Assembly: GCA_011391175.1 (NCBI GenBank)
Contig: JAABQZ010000002.1
Location: 1-55,442, forward strand
Length of the DNA stretch: 55,442 nucleotides
Reading direction: 5' to 3'
Source of the DNA: Methylophilaceae bacterium
GTDB lineage: Bacteria > Pseudomonadota > Gammaproteobacteria > Burkholderiales > Methylophilaceae
Shown here: one piece after another, positions 46,163 to 55,117 of the stretch
How positions within the stretch are numbered: the first letter of the stretch is position 1
Layout of the letters: every line of letters begins with the position of its first letter
The notes under the pieces: generated by a model
Seen by the model: only the letters and a program-made list of their open reading frames with translations
Database searches by the model: none
What the model was told of the DNA's origin: nothing
Made by a program: the position numbers and the translations under genes

Positions 46163-47116
46163 ATGTCATCGTCAACACACAAATATTTAACAGCCGCGCT
46201 GTATAAGTTCGTCTCATTACCTAATTACGCTGCCCTACAGCCCAATATTCATGCCGCTTGCGTGGCACACAAAATAAAAGGTACCATTTTATTAGCAGAA
46301 GAAGGTATTAACGGCACGATTGCAGGATTGCCAGCAGATATTCACGCTGTACTTGATTTTTTGCGCACCGACGCTACATTTGAGGGGAAATTTTCCACCT
46401 TAGAGCACAAAGAATCCTACGCCGACGAGCACCCATTTTATCGCATGAAGGTGAAGTTAAAGAAAGAAATCGTCACCATGGGCGTGCCTAGCGTAAATCC
46501 CAATAACACCGTCGGCACTTACGTAAAACCCGAGGACTGGAACGCACTAATTGCCGACCCTGACGTGATAGTATTAGACACGCGCAACGATTATGAGGTG
46601 CACATTGGCACCTTCAAAGGTGCAGTTAACCCAGTAACTACCACGTTTCGCGAGTTTCCCGAATACGTCTCGCAAAATCTGGATAAAACCAAACACAAAA
46701 AAGTGGCTATGTTTTGCACTGGCGGCATCCGCTGCGAAAAAGCCAGCAGTTATATGCTAGAACAAGGTTTTGAAGCTGTTTATCACTTGCAAGGCGGCAT
46801 TTTAAAATACCTAGAAACTGTGCCAGAAGAACAAAGCCTGTGGCAAGGTGAGTGCTTTGTATTTGACCAACGCGTCGCGGTAAAGCACGGCTTAGAAGTC
46901 GGCGAGTTTGATCAATGCTACGCCTGCCGCATGCCGCTTTCACCACAAGAACTTAAATCGCCGCTATACACGGCTGGCATTAGTTGCCCACATTGTTACG
47001 ACTCTCTCACCGAAGAAAAGAAAAAAAACCTCACTGAGCGCCAAAAACAGGTGATTTTGGCCAAACAACGTGGTGAAACGCATATTGGTGGAAATAAAAA
47101 ATCAAATGTCAGCTAA
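46163..47116 (+). CDS. trhO: tRNA uridine-34 hydroxylase TrhO (rhodanese-domain, YceA)
   Basis: A 317-residue enzyme that hydroxylates wobble uridines of tRNA. An N-terminal acylphosphatase-like domain contains [20 protein letters not shown]. The rhodanese domain reads [20 protein letters not shown], with the catalytic cysteine in [18 protein letters not shown]-terminal zinc-ribbon-like segment has CYACRMP and CPHCYDS. Residues [12 protein letters not shown] are encoded by a segment resembling the palindromic repeats, although their position fits the normal YceA alignment length. Confidence 0.93.
   Translation: MSSSTHKYLTAALYKFVSLPNYAALQPNIHAACVAHKIKGTILLAEEGINGTIAGLPADIHAVLDFLRTDATFEGKFSTLEHKESYADEHPFYRMKVKLKKEIVTMGVPSVNPNNTVGTYVKPEDWNALIADPDVIVLDTRNDYEVHIGTFKGAVNPVTTTFREFPEYVSQNLDKTKHKKVAMFCTGGIRCEKASSYMLEQGFEAVYHLQGGILKYLETVPEEQSLWQGECFVFDQRVAVKHGLEVGEFDQCYACRMPLSPQELKSPLYTAGISCPHCYDSLTEEKKKNLTERQKQVILAKQRGETHIGGNKKSNVS
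46231..46268 (+). repeat. Possible palindromic repeat copy inside trhO
   Basis: It matches the family consensus in about 30 of 38 positions with no gap (TGCCCTACAGCCCAATATTC, then ATGCCGCTTGCGTGGCAC). It is in the same frame as the consensus peptide ([12 protein letters not shown]). Orthologues seem to have the same length here, so this may be convergent or a replacement rather than an insertion. Confidence 0.4.
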
Positions 47117-47275
47117 AGCCAGCATATTTACTCAGCCTTGTTTGAGCATTAAGTTTAGTTGAGCAAATATTAAGCGTAGTATAGTGCCTGATAACCTGCA
47201 TACATTAGATAGAGATAGCCCGTATGCATTTGGAAATACCTATAATATCTTGGCAAGCCCAATTGAAAGTATTTC

Positions 47276-48436
47276 ATGAGCATTGACTCTAAACCCCCTG
47301 CAGAATTAAATTCCGAGTCTTCAACAGGCAGCTTACCATCGCCTAACCCAATACAAGTAAAAAATGTCGCGTTAGTGATAATAACCACCATTGCCGTCAT
47401 CTTTGCATTGGATTGGGCTCAAAGTTTTATCATCACCATGCTGTTAGGTGTGCTTTTAGCCTATGCGTTAAATCCATTGGTAAACAAATTAGAGCATATC
47501 AAAATTAATCGGTTTATCGGCTCAACTATGGTTATTTTAGCGCTGATTTCCAGTATTGCATTTGGAGGCTACGCATTGCGTGGCCAAGTGCAATCTATTA
47601 TTTCGACTCTACCTGAAGCTGCAACTAAGTTTACCTCTGGGTTTGCTGTGAAGCGTGGGGAGCCACTGACCAACATGCAAAAAATACAAATTGCGGCAAA
47701 TCAAGTTGAAAAGGCTACTAGCGAGGCAGAAAATAATATTTCTAAGCCAAAAAAACCAACCATGCATGTTGTTTTAGATGAACGGAAATTTAAAATTGGT
47801 GACTTTCTTTGGCGAAGCTCTCTAGGCGTTTTTGGCTTTATTGCAGAGGCAGTAACCATGATATTTTTGGCGTATTTTATCTTACTATCTGGGGATTCTT
47901 TTAAACGTAAATTAGTAAAACTTACTGGGCCTTCGCTTACCAGCAAAAAAATTACCGTCAACATACTCGCTGACATCAATCATTCTATACAACGCTATAT
48001 ATACATGCTGATAGTAACCAATATTATCACTGGCGCTTTATCTTGGGTTGTATTCCGCTTACTAGGTTTAGAGAACGCTGGCGCATGGGCTGTTGCAGCT
48101 GGCTTTATGCACATCGTGCCTTATTTTGGCCCTGCTGCAACTGCTGTGGTCACTGGAATGGCGGCTTATATGCAATTTAATTCGCTATTAATGGCATTGG
48201 TCGTTTCAGGCGCGTCGGTATTAATCGCTACTATCGTTGGCGTGTTTATCACAACTTGGATGACGGGCCGCATCGCCAAAATGAATTCTGCAGCAGTCTT
48301 TATTGCACTTATCTTTTTCTCTTGGTTGTGGGGTTTATGGGGCATGCTACTTGGCATACCCGTTATATTCATAGTCAAAGTAGTCTGTGAACACATAGAG
48401 CATTTGCAGCCTATAGCTGAGTTACTTGGTGATTAA
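47276..48436 (+). CDS. AI-2E family membrane protein
   Basis: A 386-residue multi-helix protein of the AI-2 exporter-like (TqsA/PerM) family. Helices at the N-terminus (VALVIITTIAVIFALDWA, FIITMLLGVLLAYALNPLVN) are followed by a central periplasmic domain. The late GLENAGAWAVAAGFMHIVPYFGP segment and FSWLWGLWGMLLGIPV are typical of the family. Substrates are mostly unknown, and known members export AI-2 or act as sodium/proton antiporters. The 159-bp upstream gap may hold a promoter (TTGAGC with TATAGT, spacing 15), not convincing. Confidence 0.9.
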   Translation: MSIDSKPPAELNSESSTGSLPSPNPIQVKNVALVIITTIAVIFALDWAQSFIITMLLGVLLAYALNPLVNKLEHIKINRFIGSTMVILALISSIAFGGYALRGQVQSIISTLPEAATKFTSGFAVKRGEPLTNMQKIQIAANQVEKATSEAENNISKPKKPTMHVVLDERKFKIGDFLWRSSLGVFGFIAEAVTMIFLAYFILLSGDSFKRKLVKLTGPSLTSKKITVNILADINHSIQRYIYMLIVTNIITGALSWVVFRLLGLENAGAWAVAAGFMHIVPYFGPAATAVVTGMAAYMQFNSLLMALVVSGASVLIATIVGVFITTWMTGRIAKMNSAAVFIALIFFSWLWGLWGMLLGIPVIFIVKVVCEHIEHLQPIAELLGD

Positions 48437-48491
48437 ATAAGTTGCCATGTGAGCGTTTGCTAAACACTTACAGATAAGAAAAACCACCTAT

Positions 48492-48713
48492 TTAGTCAAA
48501 ATCATCTGCTGCTGAACAGCTAGGTAAGTTCGGACTTTCATTCTTTTCAAACCCTTCGCGCTCTAGCTTTAATCGGTAAGCACAGTCGGGCAAGTGGCCT
48601 TGTAGGCTGCCATTAATTTTAGTCGTCACCACCTTACAATAAACACAGCGATAGGTATGCGCCTGACCTTCTAAATGCTCTTGAGGGTAATCAATATAGT
48701 AATTTTTTATCAT
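48492..48713 (-). CDS. Small protein with a CxxC...HxxxC zinc-ribbon-like motif
   Basis: I do not recognise the family. The 73-residue protein contains TYRCVYCKVVTTKINGSLQG, followed by HLPDCAYRLKLEREG. The two cysteines plus H-x3-C could bind zinc. The tail is acidic (PSCSAADDFD). It lies convergent to the AI-2E gene, with 55 bp between the two stops. Its start has no strong binding site. It is probably real because of the ordered cysteine pattern. Confidence 0.65.
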   Translation of the reverse strand: MIKNYYIDYPQEHLEGQAHTYRCVYCKVVTTKINGSLQGHLPDCAYRLKLEREGFEKNESPNLPSCSAADDFD

Positions 48714-49504
48714 GCGCTAATTAGACACCTAACTTAATTAAATTTCCATCTTTACGCGTCAAAAATGACAATTTAATTACTCAAGATGCAATTCCAGCAA
48801 GCGTAAAAAAGCCTAGCAAGTTTAATTTACGGCTTTTAATATTACATTTACTACTCAAATTGGTGGCTGGCGTCAATCAAACAAAGCTATGTAAGCCAAT
48901 ATATAAGCTATTGTGTGCTTAGTAATAATGGTAAAAGCCCCCTATAAAGCCCCTGTAATTCTATGTAATTGCTGGTTAAATAATATTCTTATTTTATTTG
49001 ATAGCTTCAGACAAAGTAATAAGACGGGTGTCCAACTCAACTTGTAATGATTGCTTACCTTGCAGTAATGCAAAGCAATCAAGATTAGATTCGCGTTGGT
49101 TAGTGGCAGGTAAATGACCATCAGATGGTGATTGTTTTGGTTTGATATTTAGTTTCATTTATGAAAATTCCCTTTAAGTAGAGAAAGTATTATCTACCCT
49201 TTTTTTACGCAAATGGAATACATCACAAAAAATATTACATAGATGCATCATGAGGATTATTGCATATCGCGCGGGCGACAAAAGCCTACACCCAATAATT
49301 CAAATGCCCATGCTCCGCTCCAGCGCCAAACGTGTACTTATGGACTGCCCGCCCACCCATTGCATTGGGTGCTGACCGCCCAGTCAACTACGTTATGTTA
49401 AATGCATTACAATCTGTTACAAATATTTATAATGTATGATAAAAATATGAGTTATATTTATATGTATAGAATCAATAACTTATTAATTAAGGAGATCTAA
49501 ACTA
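48714..49504. other. Gene-poor stretch left of the secreted small protein
   Basis: Apart from a 54-codon ORF this 790-bp stretch has no recognisable gene. The first part is AT-rich. At 48934-48960 it contains one arm of a near-direct repeat (AAAGCCCC...AAAGCCCC) whose partner is at 50143-50168. At about 49265-49385 a GC-rich patch stands out from its surroundings and includes the inverted repeat CACCCA/TGGGTG (49354-49359 and 49366-49371). I identify no transposase or integrase. Confidence 0.6.
48994..49158 (-). CDS. Possible 54-residue protein
   Basis: Too short for the ORF track. It starts at an ATG (49158) with AAAGGGAA about 10 nt upstream and reads MKLNIKPKQSPSDGHLPATN, then ...FALLQGKQSLQVELDTRLI and ends in SEAIK. 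The part LLQGKQSLQVE faintly recalls the first half of HemP-type hemin-uptake proteins, but their later Y.LR.T pattern is absent, so I do not assign it. No signal peptide is present. It could be a chance frame. Confidence 0.4.
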   Translation of the reverse strand: MKLNIKPKQSPSDGHLPATNQRESNLDCFALLQGKQSLQVELDTRLITLSEAIK

Positions 49505-49762
49505 ATGACTAACACTAATATAGCAATGCGTAACTCAATAATAGTTATTGCTTTGATTGCTTTTGCTACTAATGCCCTAGCTGATGAGTCACATGACTTC
49601 TATCAATCTGGCGATTATGCAAATAAAGAACTGGCTAAACGCATTAATAAAAAATTAGATGCTGAAGATACTGCGACTAAGCCAGATCCTGCTACTAATA
49701 GATTCTACGATAAGTTAGATGGGATATATGAAGATGCAAAGCATGAGATAGAAAATGAATGA
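49505..49762 (+). CDS. Small secreted protein of unknown function
   Basis: 85 residues. AGGAG lies 9 nt before the ATG. A signal peptide is evident (MRNSIIVIALIAFATNALA, after a short MTNTNIA lead), with cleavage probably before DESHDFYQ. The mature part is about 60 residues, very charged and helical (ELAKRINKKLDAEDTATKPD, LDGIYEDAKHEIENE). No family is recognised. It stands alone between two gene-poor stretches upstream of the tmRNA gene, a common landing place for foreign DNA. Confidence 0.75.
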   Translation: MTNTNIAMRNSIIVIALIAFATNALADESHDFYQSGDYANKELAKRINKKLDAEDTATKPDPATNRFYDKLDGIYEDAKHEIENE

Positions 49763-50097
49763 GTCATAAGTTAAGTATGTCTATCCACTTGGTGTGGCTT
49801 TAATAGTGATTGTGTTTGCTACACGTATATTTCACTTATACAGCTGATACACCACCACTGCAACCCTCGCCAGTGCTTGATGTAGCTCATTTTAAGCGTG
49901 TATAAGCAACACAAAACTAACTTATACACCTTAGGCACCAAAGCTTAGCTTCTTTTCCTTATCTGCGTATCTGTACTTAAAATTCCATAGCTTTCCACCA
50001 GCTACCGTAATAAGTAAATACAGTCCGCAACTATCACCCAGCTTATAAGGCTTACCTTTTTCCTTCGCTGATTTAATCAGTCAATGCCATATCACAC

Positions 50098-50127
50098 GCC
50101 CCTTCCATCTAGTTTGGGGGCTTTTCA
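50098..50127 (+). terminator. Possible rho-independent terminator
   Basis: GCCCC (50098-50102) pairs with GGGGC (50117-50121) across a 14-nt loop and is followed by TTTTCATTT. It lies 335 bp beyond the secreted-protein gene, so it may serve a longer transcript or none. The same GGGGCTTT can alternatively pair with AAAGCCCC at 50143-50150. Confidence 0.4.
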
Positions 50128-50214
50128 TTTAGCTATTTACAGAAAGCCCCACTACAAAGCCCCCAATTAAGTTAGCTTTAGTTAGACAACTTTAGACCGT
50201 ATAATTTAAAAAGG

Positions 50215-50242
50215 CAATAAAAAACCAGCACTTAGGCTGGTT
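50215..50242 (-). terminator. Rho-independent terminator of ssrA
   Basis: On the minus strand, AACCAGC, a 6-nt loop and GCTGGTT are followed by TTTTATT. It begins about 36 bp beyond the mature 3' end of tmRNA. Confidence 0.8.
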
Positions 50243-50277
50243 CTTTAGATATTACTGGACTACTTAAAACACTTAAA

Positions 50278-50645
50278 TGGTGGAGCTGGCGGGAATCGAA
50301 CCCGCGTCCGCAAATCCTCCACAGACAGTTCTACATACTTAGCCTGGTTGTTTAGTTTAATTTTGCATGCACCAACCGACAAGCGACTGCAAAACGAGTT
50401 ACCTTAAGGTTAATGAGGTGCTAAGTAACCCAACACTTCACGTATCCCGTGTATATGACGCTGCGTATGGGTTACCCCAATCCACCCCACGGGAGAGATG
50501 GTGCAGCGTCCAGCCGGTCTTAAGCGGCTAGAGCGTAAGTTTCGTCGTTTGCGACTATACTTGTTTCAGCTGTATTTACGAGGTAATCTGAGCCTCGGTA
50601 TGCCCTGCACTGCTTTGTAACCCACGTCGAAACCTGGTCAGCCCC
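50278..50645 (-). ncRNA. ssrA: Transfer-messenger RNA (tmRNA)
   Basis: About 368 nt on the minus strand. The 5' end is GGGGCTGACC, then AGGTTTCGACGTGGG. The tag reading frame, with resume codon GCA, is GCAAACGACGAAACTTACGC onward, encoding ANDETYALAA then stop, a normal betaproteobacterial proteolysis tag. The 3' end has the T-arm GCGGGTTCGATTCCCGC and finishes in the encoded CCA. A -10 element TATAAT lies 13 nt upstream of the 5' end (50658-50663 on the plus strand). With SmpB, encoded 813 bp away, it rescues stalled ribosomes. The ends are inferred from homology. Confidence 0.95.
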
Positions 50646-50721
50646 AAAACAATCCGCATTATACGCTTAAATCTCCAAAGCTGTTTCAGCCTCAAAGCAT
50701 TCTAAACTTCAGTAGATTGAA

Positions 50722-51411
50722 TTAGAAGTTTAAATAGAGTGTAGTAGACAGCACATGGTTCATTTTATCAGCACCACGCGCGTTAACGTATTGATTCAAA
50801 TAGCCGATTTCAAGCAGAGCATTGGGCTTAGCTACCCAAGAGGCGCCAACAAAAAGTCGATTTTGATCATAACCTTTGCGCGCGCCCCAATCAGTGTCAT
50901 TCAAATGCAAAAAAAACTCATCCCACGCGACAAGCGACACAGTTGAATATCCTGCCAGCGGTTTTGTGGCACGAACCATTTGCCTTAATCGATGGCCCGT
51001 ATCGTTGCCACCTTCTAAGTTGCGCTGTTCTAAACGCGTGCGACTTTGTAAGTTAACACCTTCAATTGGGTCAAAATTGTACAAAAATTGTTGCCACAAT
51101 CTATCTTCTTCTAGCTTAGCGCGCCCAGCAGGGTAAGTTTTAACGTTAGCATAACCTGCCCAAATACTGCTTTTTGCCGATAATTTATAAAAAATCGCTG
51201 GACGTAATATGAGCGAGTCAAAGTGGTCGCCCTCCTCCCGCCATCTGGGCTGAAATTCTGCGTACCAATTCAAATGCTCAATTAGCAATTTACCTTGCGC
51301 ATTAACGTTAAACCAGATGGCACCATCTTCCCCTAGGTCGGCGACTGCCATGCCTTGCGCAAACGCAAGCAAGATGACAAACAAAGTTTTAATAACAGAT
51401 TTAATATGCAT
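50722..51411 (-). CDS. DUF2490 family envelope protein
   Basis: 229 residues. A signal peptide (MHIKSVIKTLFVILLAFAQG, cleavage likely after AVA) precedes a beta-rich sequence with alternating hydrophobic strands (LIEHLNWYAEFQPRWREEGD, LILRPAIFYKLSAKSSIWAG, LLEIGYLNQYVNARG). It ends in a terminal phenylalanine (LSTTLYLNF), as outer-membrane barrels do. This matches DUF2490, a presumed outer-membrane porin-like family of unknown role. It lies between ssrA and smpB on the same strand. Confidence 0.88.
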   Translation of the reverse strand: MHIKSVIKTLFVILLAFAQGMAVADLGEDGAIWFNVNAQGKLLIEHLNWYAEFQPRWREEGDHFDSLILRPAIFYKLSAKSSIWAGYANVKTYPAGRAKLEEDRLWQQFLYNFDPIEGVNLQSRTRLEQRNLEGGNDTGHRLRQMVRATKPLAGYSTVSLVAWDEFFLHLNDTDWGARKGYDQNRLFVGASWVAKPNALLEIGYLNQYVNARGADKMNHVLSTTLYLNF

Positions 51412-51457
51412 TTATGGTTACTTAAAAAGGCTTAACCCTAAAAATATCTAAGGATGG

Positions 51458-51907
51458 CTATTTATTATGTGCGCGCATGATTCTGCCTTTTTCGCGCTCC
51501 CAATCACGCGCTTTTTCAGTATCACGTTTATCATGTTGCTTTTTACCCTTGGCTAAACCAATTTGTACTTTGACACGGCCTTTTGAAAAATGCACATCTA
51601 AAGGCACAATCGTGTATCCAGCACGGTCGACTTTTTCGATGAGCTTAATAATTTCTTCGTTATGCAACAATAGCTTGCGGGTACGGATTGCATCTGGGCG
51701 AATGTGCGTAGAAGCCGCGCCCATGGGGGTGATATGGCAGCCAATAAGGTAAATTTCACCGCGCTGAATAATCACATATGCCTCTTTTAGGTTAGCACGA
51801 TTATCGCGAATGGCTTTAACTTCCCAGCCTTCTAGCACAATGCCAGCTTCGTATTTGTCCTCGATAAAATAATCGAAAAACGCTTTTTTATTTTGTGCGA
51901 TGCTCAT
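51458..51907 (-). CDS. smpB: SsrA-binding protein SmpB
   Basis: 149 residues. The OB-fold core has [20 protein letters not shown] at the start and [20 protein letters not shown]. The C-terminal basic tail contains [19 protein letters not shown], which enters the empty mRNA channel. It binds tmRNA and delivers it to stalled ribosomes. Divergent from ratA across 78 bp, the usual layout. Confidence 0.97.
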   Translation of the reverse strand: MSIAQNKKAFFDYFIEDKYEAGIVLEGWEVKAIRDNRANLKEAYVIIQRGEIYLIGCHITPMGAASTHIRPDAIRTRKLLLHNEEIIKLIEKVDRAGYTIVPLDVHFSKGRVKVQIGLAKGKKQHDKRDTEKARDWEREKGRIMRAHNK

Positions 51908-51985
51908 ATTGCAAATATTTAGGGGTGTTATGACTTAAAATGGCATTTTACGCTAGTTTGACTAACTGACTCACATAAAAGCTGA

Positions 51986-52444
51986 ATGAATAAAGTTGAA
52001 AAAACGGTATTAGTGATGCACTCAGCCGCGCAAATGTTTGCACTGGTTGATGCTGTGGAAGATTACCCTAAATTTTTGCCTTGGTGTGGTGGTGTTGATT
52101 TGCTAGAACGTACAGAAACCAGCACCAGCGCCACTTTGCACATTAATTATCACGGCATTAAGCAACACTTTACTACGCAAAATAGCAAACAATTCCCGCA
52201 TAGCATGCAGATCAGCTTAAAAAATGGGCCGTTTAAACATTTGGATGGTGATTGGCGCTTTATTGAATTGCGCGCTGATGCATGTAAAATTGAATTCAGG
52301 TTAAATTACGAATTTGCCAATAGTTTTTTAGAGAAAATGATTGCCCCCGTATTTAGCCACATTGCCGCCACCTTTGTGGATGGATTTGTCGCCAGAGCAG
52401 ACAAAATATATGGCGCCGATAAACATATACAAGCAGCCAAGTAA
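51986..52444 (+). CDS. ratA: RatA/COQ10-type START-domain protein
   Basis: 152 residues of the polyketide-cyclase/START superfamily. The sequence starts VEKTVLVMHSAAQMFALVDA and has VEDYPKFLPWCGGVDLLERT, then the barrel strands and a long C-terminal helix (VFSHIAATFVDGFVARADKI). Relatives are described either as a ribosome-association toxin (E. coli RatA) or as ubiquinone-binding COQ10-like proteins. The sequence alone does not decide between these. The smpB/ratA/rnfH neighbourhood is conserved in proteobacteria. Confidence 0.92.
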   Translation: MNKVEKTVLVMHSAAQMFALVDAVEDYPKFLPWCGGVDLLERTETSTSATLHINYHGIKQHFTTQNSKQFPHSMQISLKNGPFKHLDGDWRFIELRADACKIEFRLNYEFANSFLEKMIAPVFSHIAATFVDGFVARADKIYGADKHIQAAK

Positions 52445-52476
52445 CTAATAGTTAAAATCCTGTAAGAAAGGTCAAA

Positions 52477-52803
52477 ATGAGCAGTCTTGATATGACAGTA
52501 GAAGTGGCTTATGCACTTCCTCATCAACAGTTGATTATTCCAGTGCAAATAGCGCCAGATTCTAATGCAGACGCGGCGATTCAAGCCTCTGGTATTTTAA
52601 CTAAATTTCCTGAAATTGATTTACACGTCAATCAAATTGGCGTGTTTGGTAAACTTATTAAGTTAGATACGCCACTACGCCATTTAGACCGCGTCGAAAT
52701 TTATCGCCCACTCATTGCTGACCCGAAAGAAGTACGCAAACAACGCGCCGAGGAAGGTAAAGTGATGAAAAAAGGCGGTGGAGATGCAGCGCCTTTGGGT
52801 TAA
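52477..52803 (+). CDS. rnfH: RnfH family ubiquitin-fold protein (RatB)
   Basis: 108 residues of the RnfH/UPF0125 family. The segments VEVAYALPHQQLIIPVQIAP, ALDI-like helices, INQIGVFGKL in the variant VNQIGVFGKLIKLDTPLRHL, and DRVEIYRPLIADPKEVRKQR are diagnostic. It is a beta-grasp protein of unclear role and the usual partner of ratA. The C-terminal tail is Lys/Gly-rich. Confidence 0.93.
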   Translation: MSSLDMTVEVAYALPHQQLIIPVQIAPDSNADAAIQASGILTKFPEIDLHVNQIGVFGKLIKLDTPLRHLDRVEIYRPLIADPKEVRKQRAEEGKVMKKGGGDAAPLG

Positions 52804-52822
52804 TATTTCAACAGCTTTTTAA

Positions 52823-53328
52823 CTAGCAGTTTTCGTTGATTTCCTGCTGGGCTTTTTCCCTGCCCGCTTTAAAGGCGCTATCATCTAAATATTCACGTTC
52901 GCCTTTCTCATTCATTTTGTATACACGTCCTCCTTGCGTATAGGTTTCCATGTTCGCTTTTGCTGCATTACAGTTTTCAGCCTTACGTTTGGCTTCTGCT
53001 TCTCTTTCTAGCTTATTATTTTTTTCAGCTTCTGCATTGCGCTGACGCGTCTCTGCCGCCGAATCTTCTAGACTAATGGGCGGCGCATTACCTTTTGGAA
53101 AGCCGGCACTACGGCAGCGCCATCAACAGACGCCAAAGGCGCCTTACCCGTTGGTGATACTGATTTTTTTTTGCCAGTTATAGACTCCTGTTTTACATTA
53201 GATGGCGGTGGCGTGTCACTGTATCTTACTTTGCCGTCTTTATCTTTCCACTTGTAAATTTCAGCTTGGCTTAAGCCAGAAACCGCTGTTAAAGCAAGCG
53301 TAGCAAGTAATAATGGTAACAATTTCAT
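52823..53328 (-). pseudogene. DUF4124 domain protein gene with a frameshift
   Basis: The start (MKLLPLLLATLALTAVSGLS) is a signal peptide with an AGGGAA binding site. The DUF4124 core EIYKWKDKDGKVRYSDTPPP follows. The track frame ends at 53068 after an odd tail (FQKVMRRPLV). In the -1 frame, coding sequence continues from about 53100: FPKGNAPPISLEDSAAETRQ, then EREAEAKRKAENCNAAKANM and a final ...KAQQEINENC stop at 52823. The whole span is 506 bp, one base short of whole codons. A single-base deletion in the GCCGGCTTTCC area, or a sequencing error, explains this. Programmed slippage is less likely. Function unknown, presumed periplasmic. Confidence 0.85.
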
Positions 53329-53443
53329 GTTAGTTCCCTAGTAATCAATACAAAACATCCTATCAAACAACGCATCTCCATAAACTTAAGTTTACCCAGA
53401 CCGCATTTTCATAGAAATTAATTGATATTTAAACGATTAATCC

Positions 53444-53469
53444 ATGTTTAAAAACATGTTTTTAAACAT
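53444..53469. promoter_or_regulatory. Perfect 26-bp palindrome upstream of guaB
   Basis: ATGTTTAAAAACA is followed directly by its exact reverse complement. The centre lies about 60 bp upstream of the likely guaB -10 box and about 130 bp upstream of the divergent DUF4124 start. It may be an operator for a dimeric regulator. No matching family site is recognised, and it does not resemble the PurR site. Confidence 0.5.
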
Positions 53470-53518
53470 ATTTTACGTTATTTCAGCTTACCAACTTTTA
53501 ATCAGCTTTGCAAATCTG

Positions 53519-53524
53519 TATAAT
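53519..53524 (+). promoter_or_regulatory. Probable -10 box of guaB
   Basis: TATAAT stands 25 nt before the guaB ATG, preceded by TG directly adjacent. No good -35 box is seen at 16-18 bp; the nearest candidate is CTTTTA. Confidence 0.5.
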
Positions 53525-53540
53525 CTCGTTTTGCAAATAA

Positions 53541-55010
<1,470 letters not shown>

Positions 55011-55048
55011 CATCGTATTGATTAAGCGCAGCAGCACCACGTAAAAAA

Positions 55049-55092
55049 ATATGCTCCTGCAAGCCTCACGGATATTGGCTTGCAGGCCTGCT
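55049..55092 (+). repeat. Palindromic repeat, intergenic copy 3 (between guaB and guaA)
   Basis: CCTGCAAGCC and GGCTTGCAGG are exact 10-bp inverted arms around TCACGGATATT, the cleanest hairpin of the family. It is preceded by AAAAAAATATG as in copy 2. It shares 18 bases with the gltX segment. Placed between guaB and guaA it could cause partial termination or protect the guaB transcript end. Confidence 0.85.
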
Positions 55093-55117
55093 AAATGAAT
55101 GGCACCACCTAAATAAC

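Larger units (their letters stand above)
49763..50277. other. Gene-poor stretch right of the secreted small protein
   Basis: No gene is seen in these 515 bp. They hold an inverted repeat GTGTATAAG/CTTATACAC (49898-49906 and 49921-49929). A hairpin GCCCC...GGGGC (50098-50121) is followed by CTTTTCATTT, which could terminate plus-strand transcripts. The second arm of the near-direct repeat is at 50143-50168, and the probable ssrA terminator is at 50215-50242. Confidence 0.6.
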
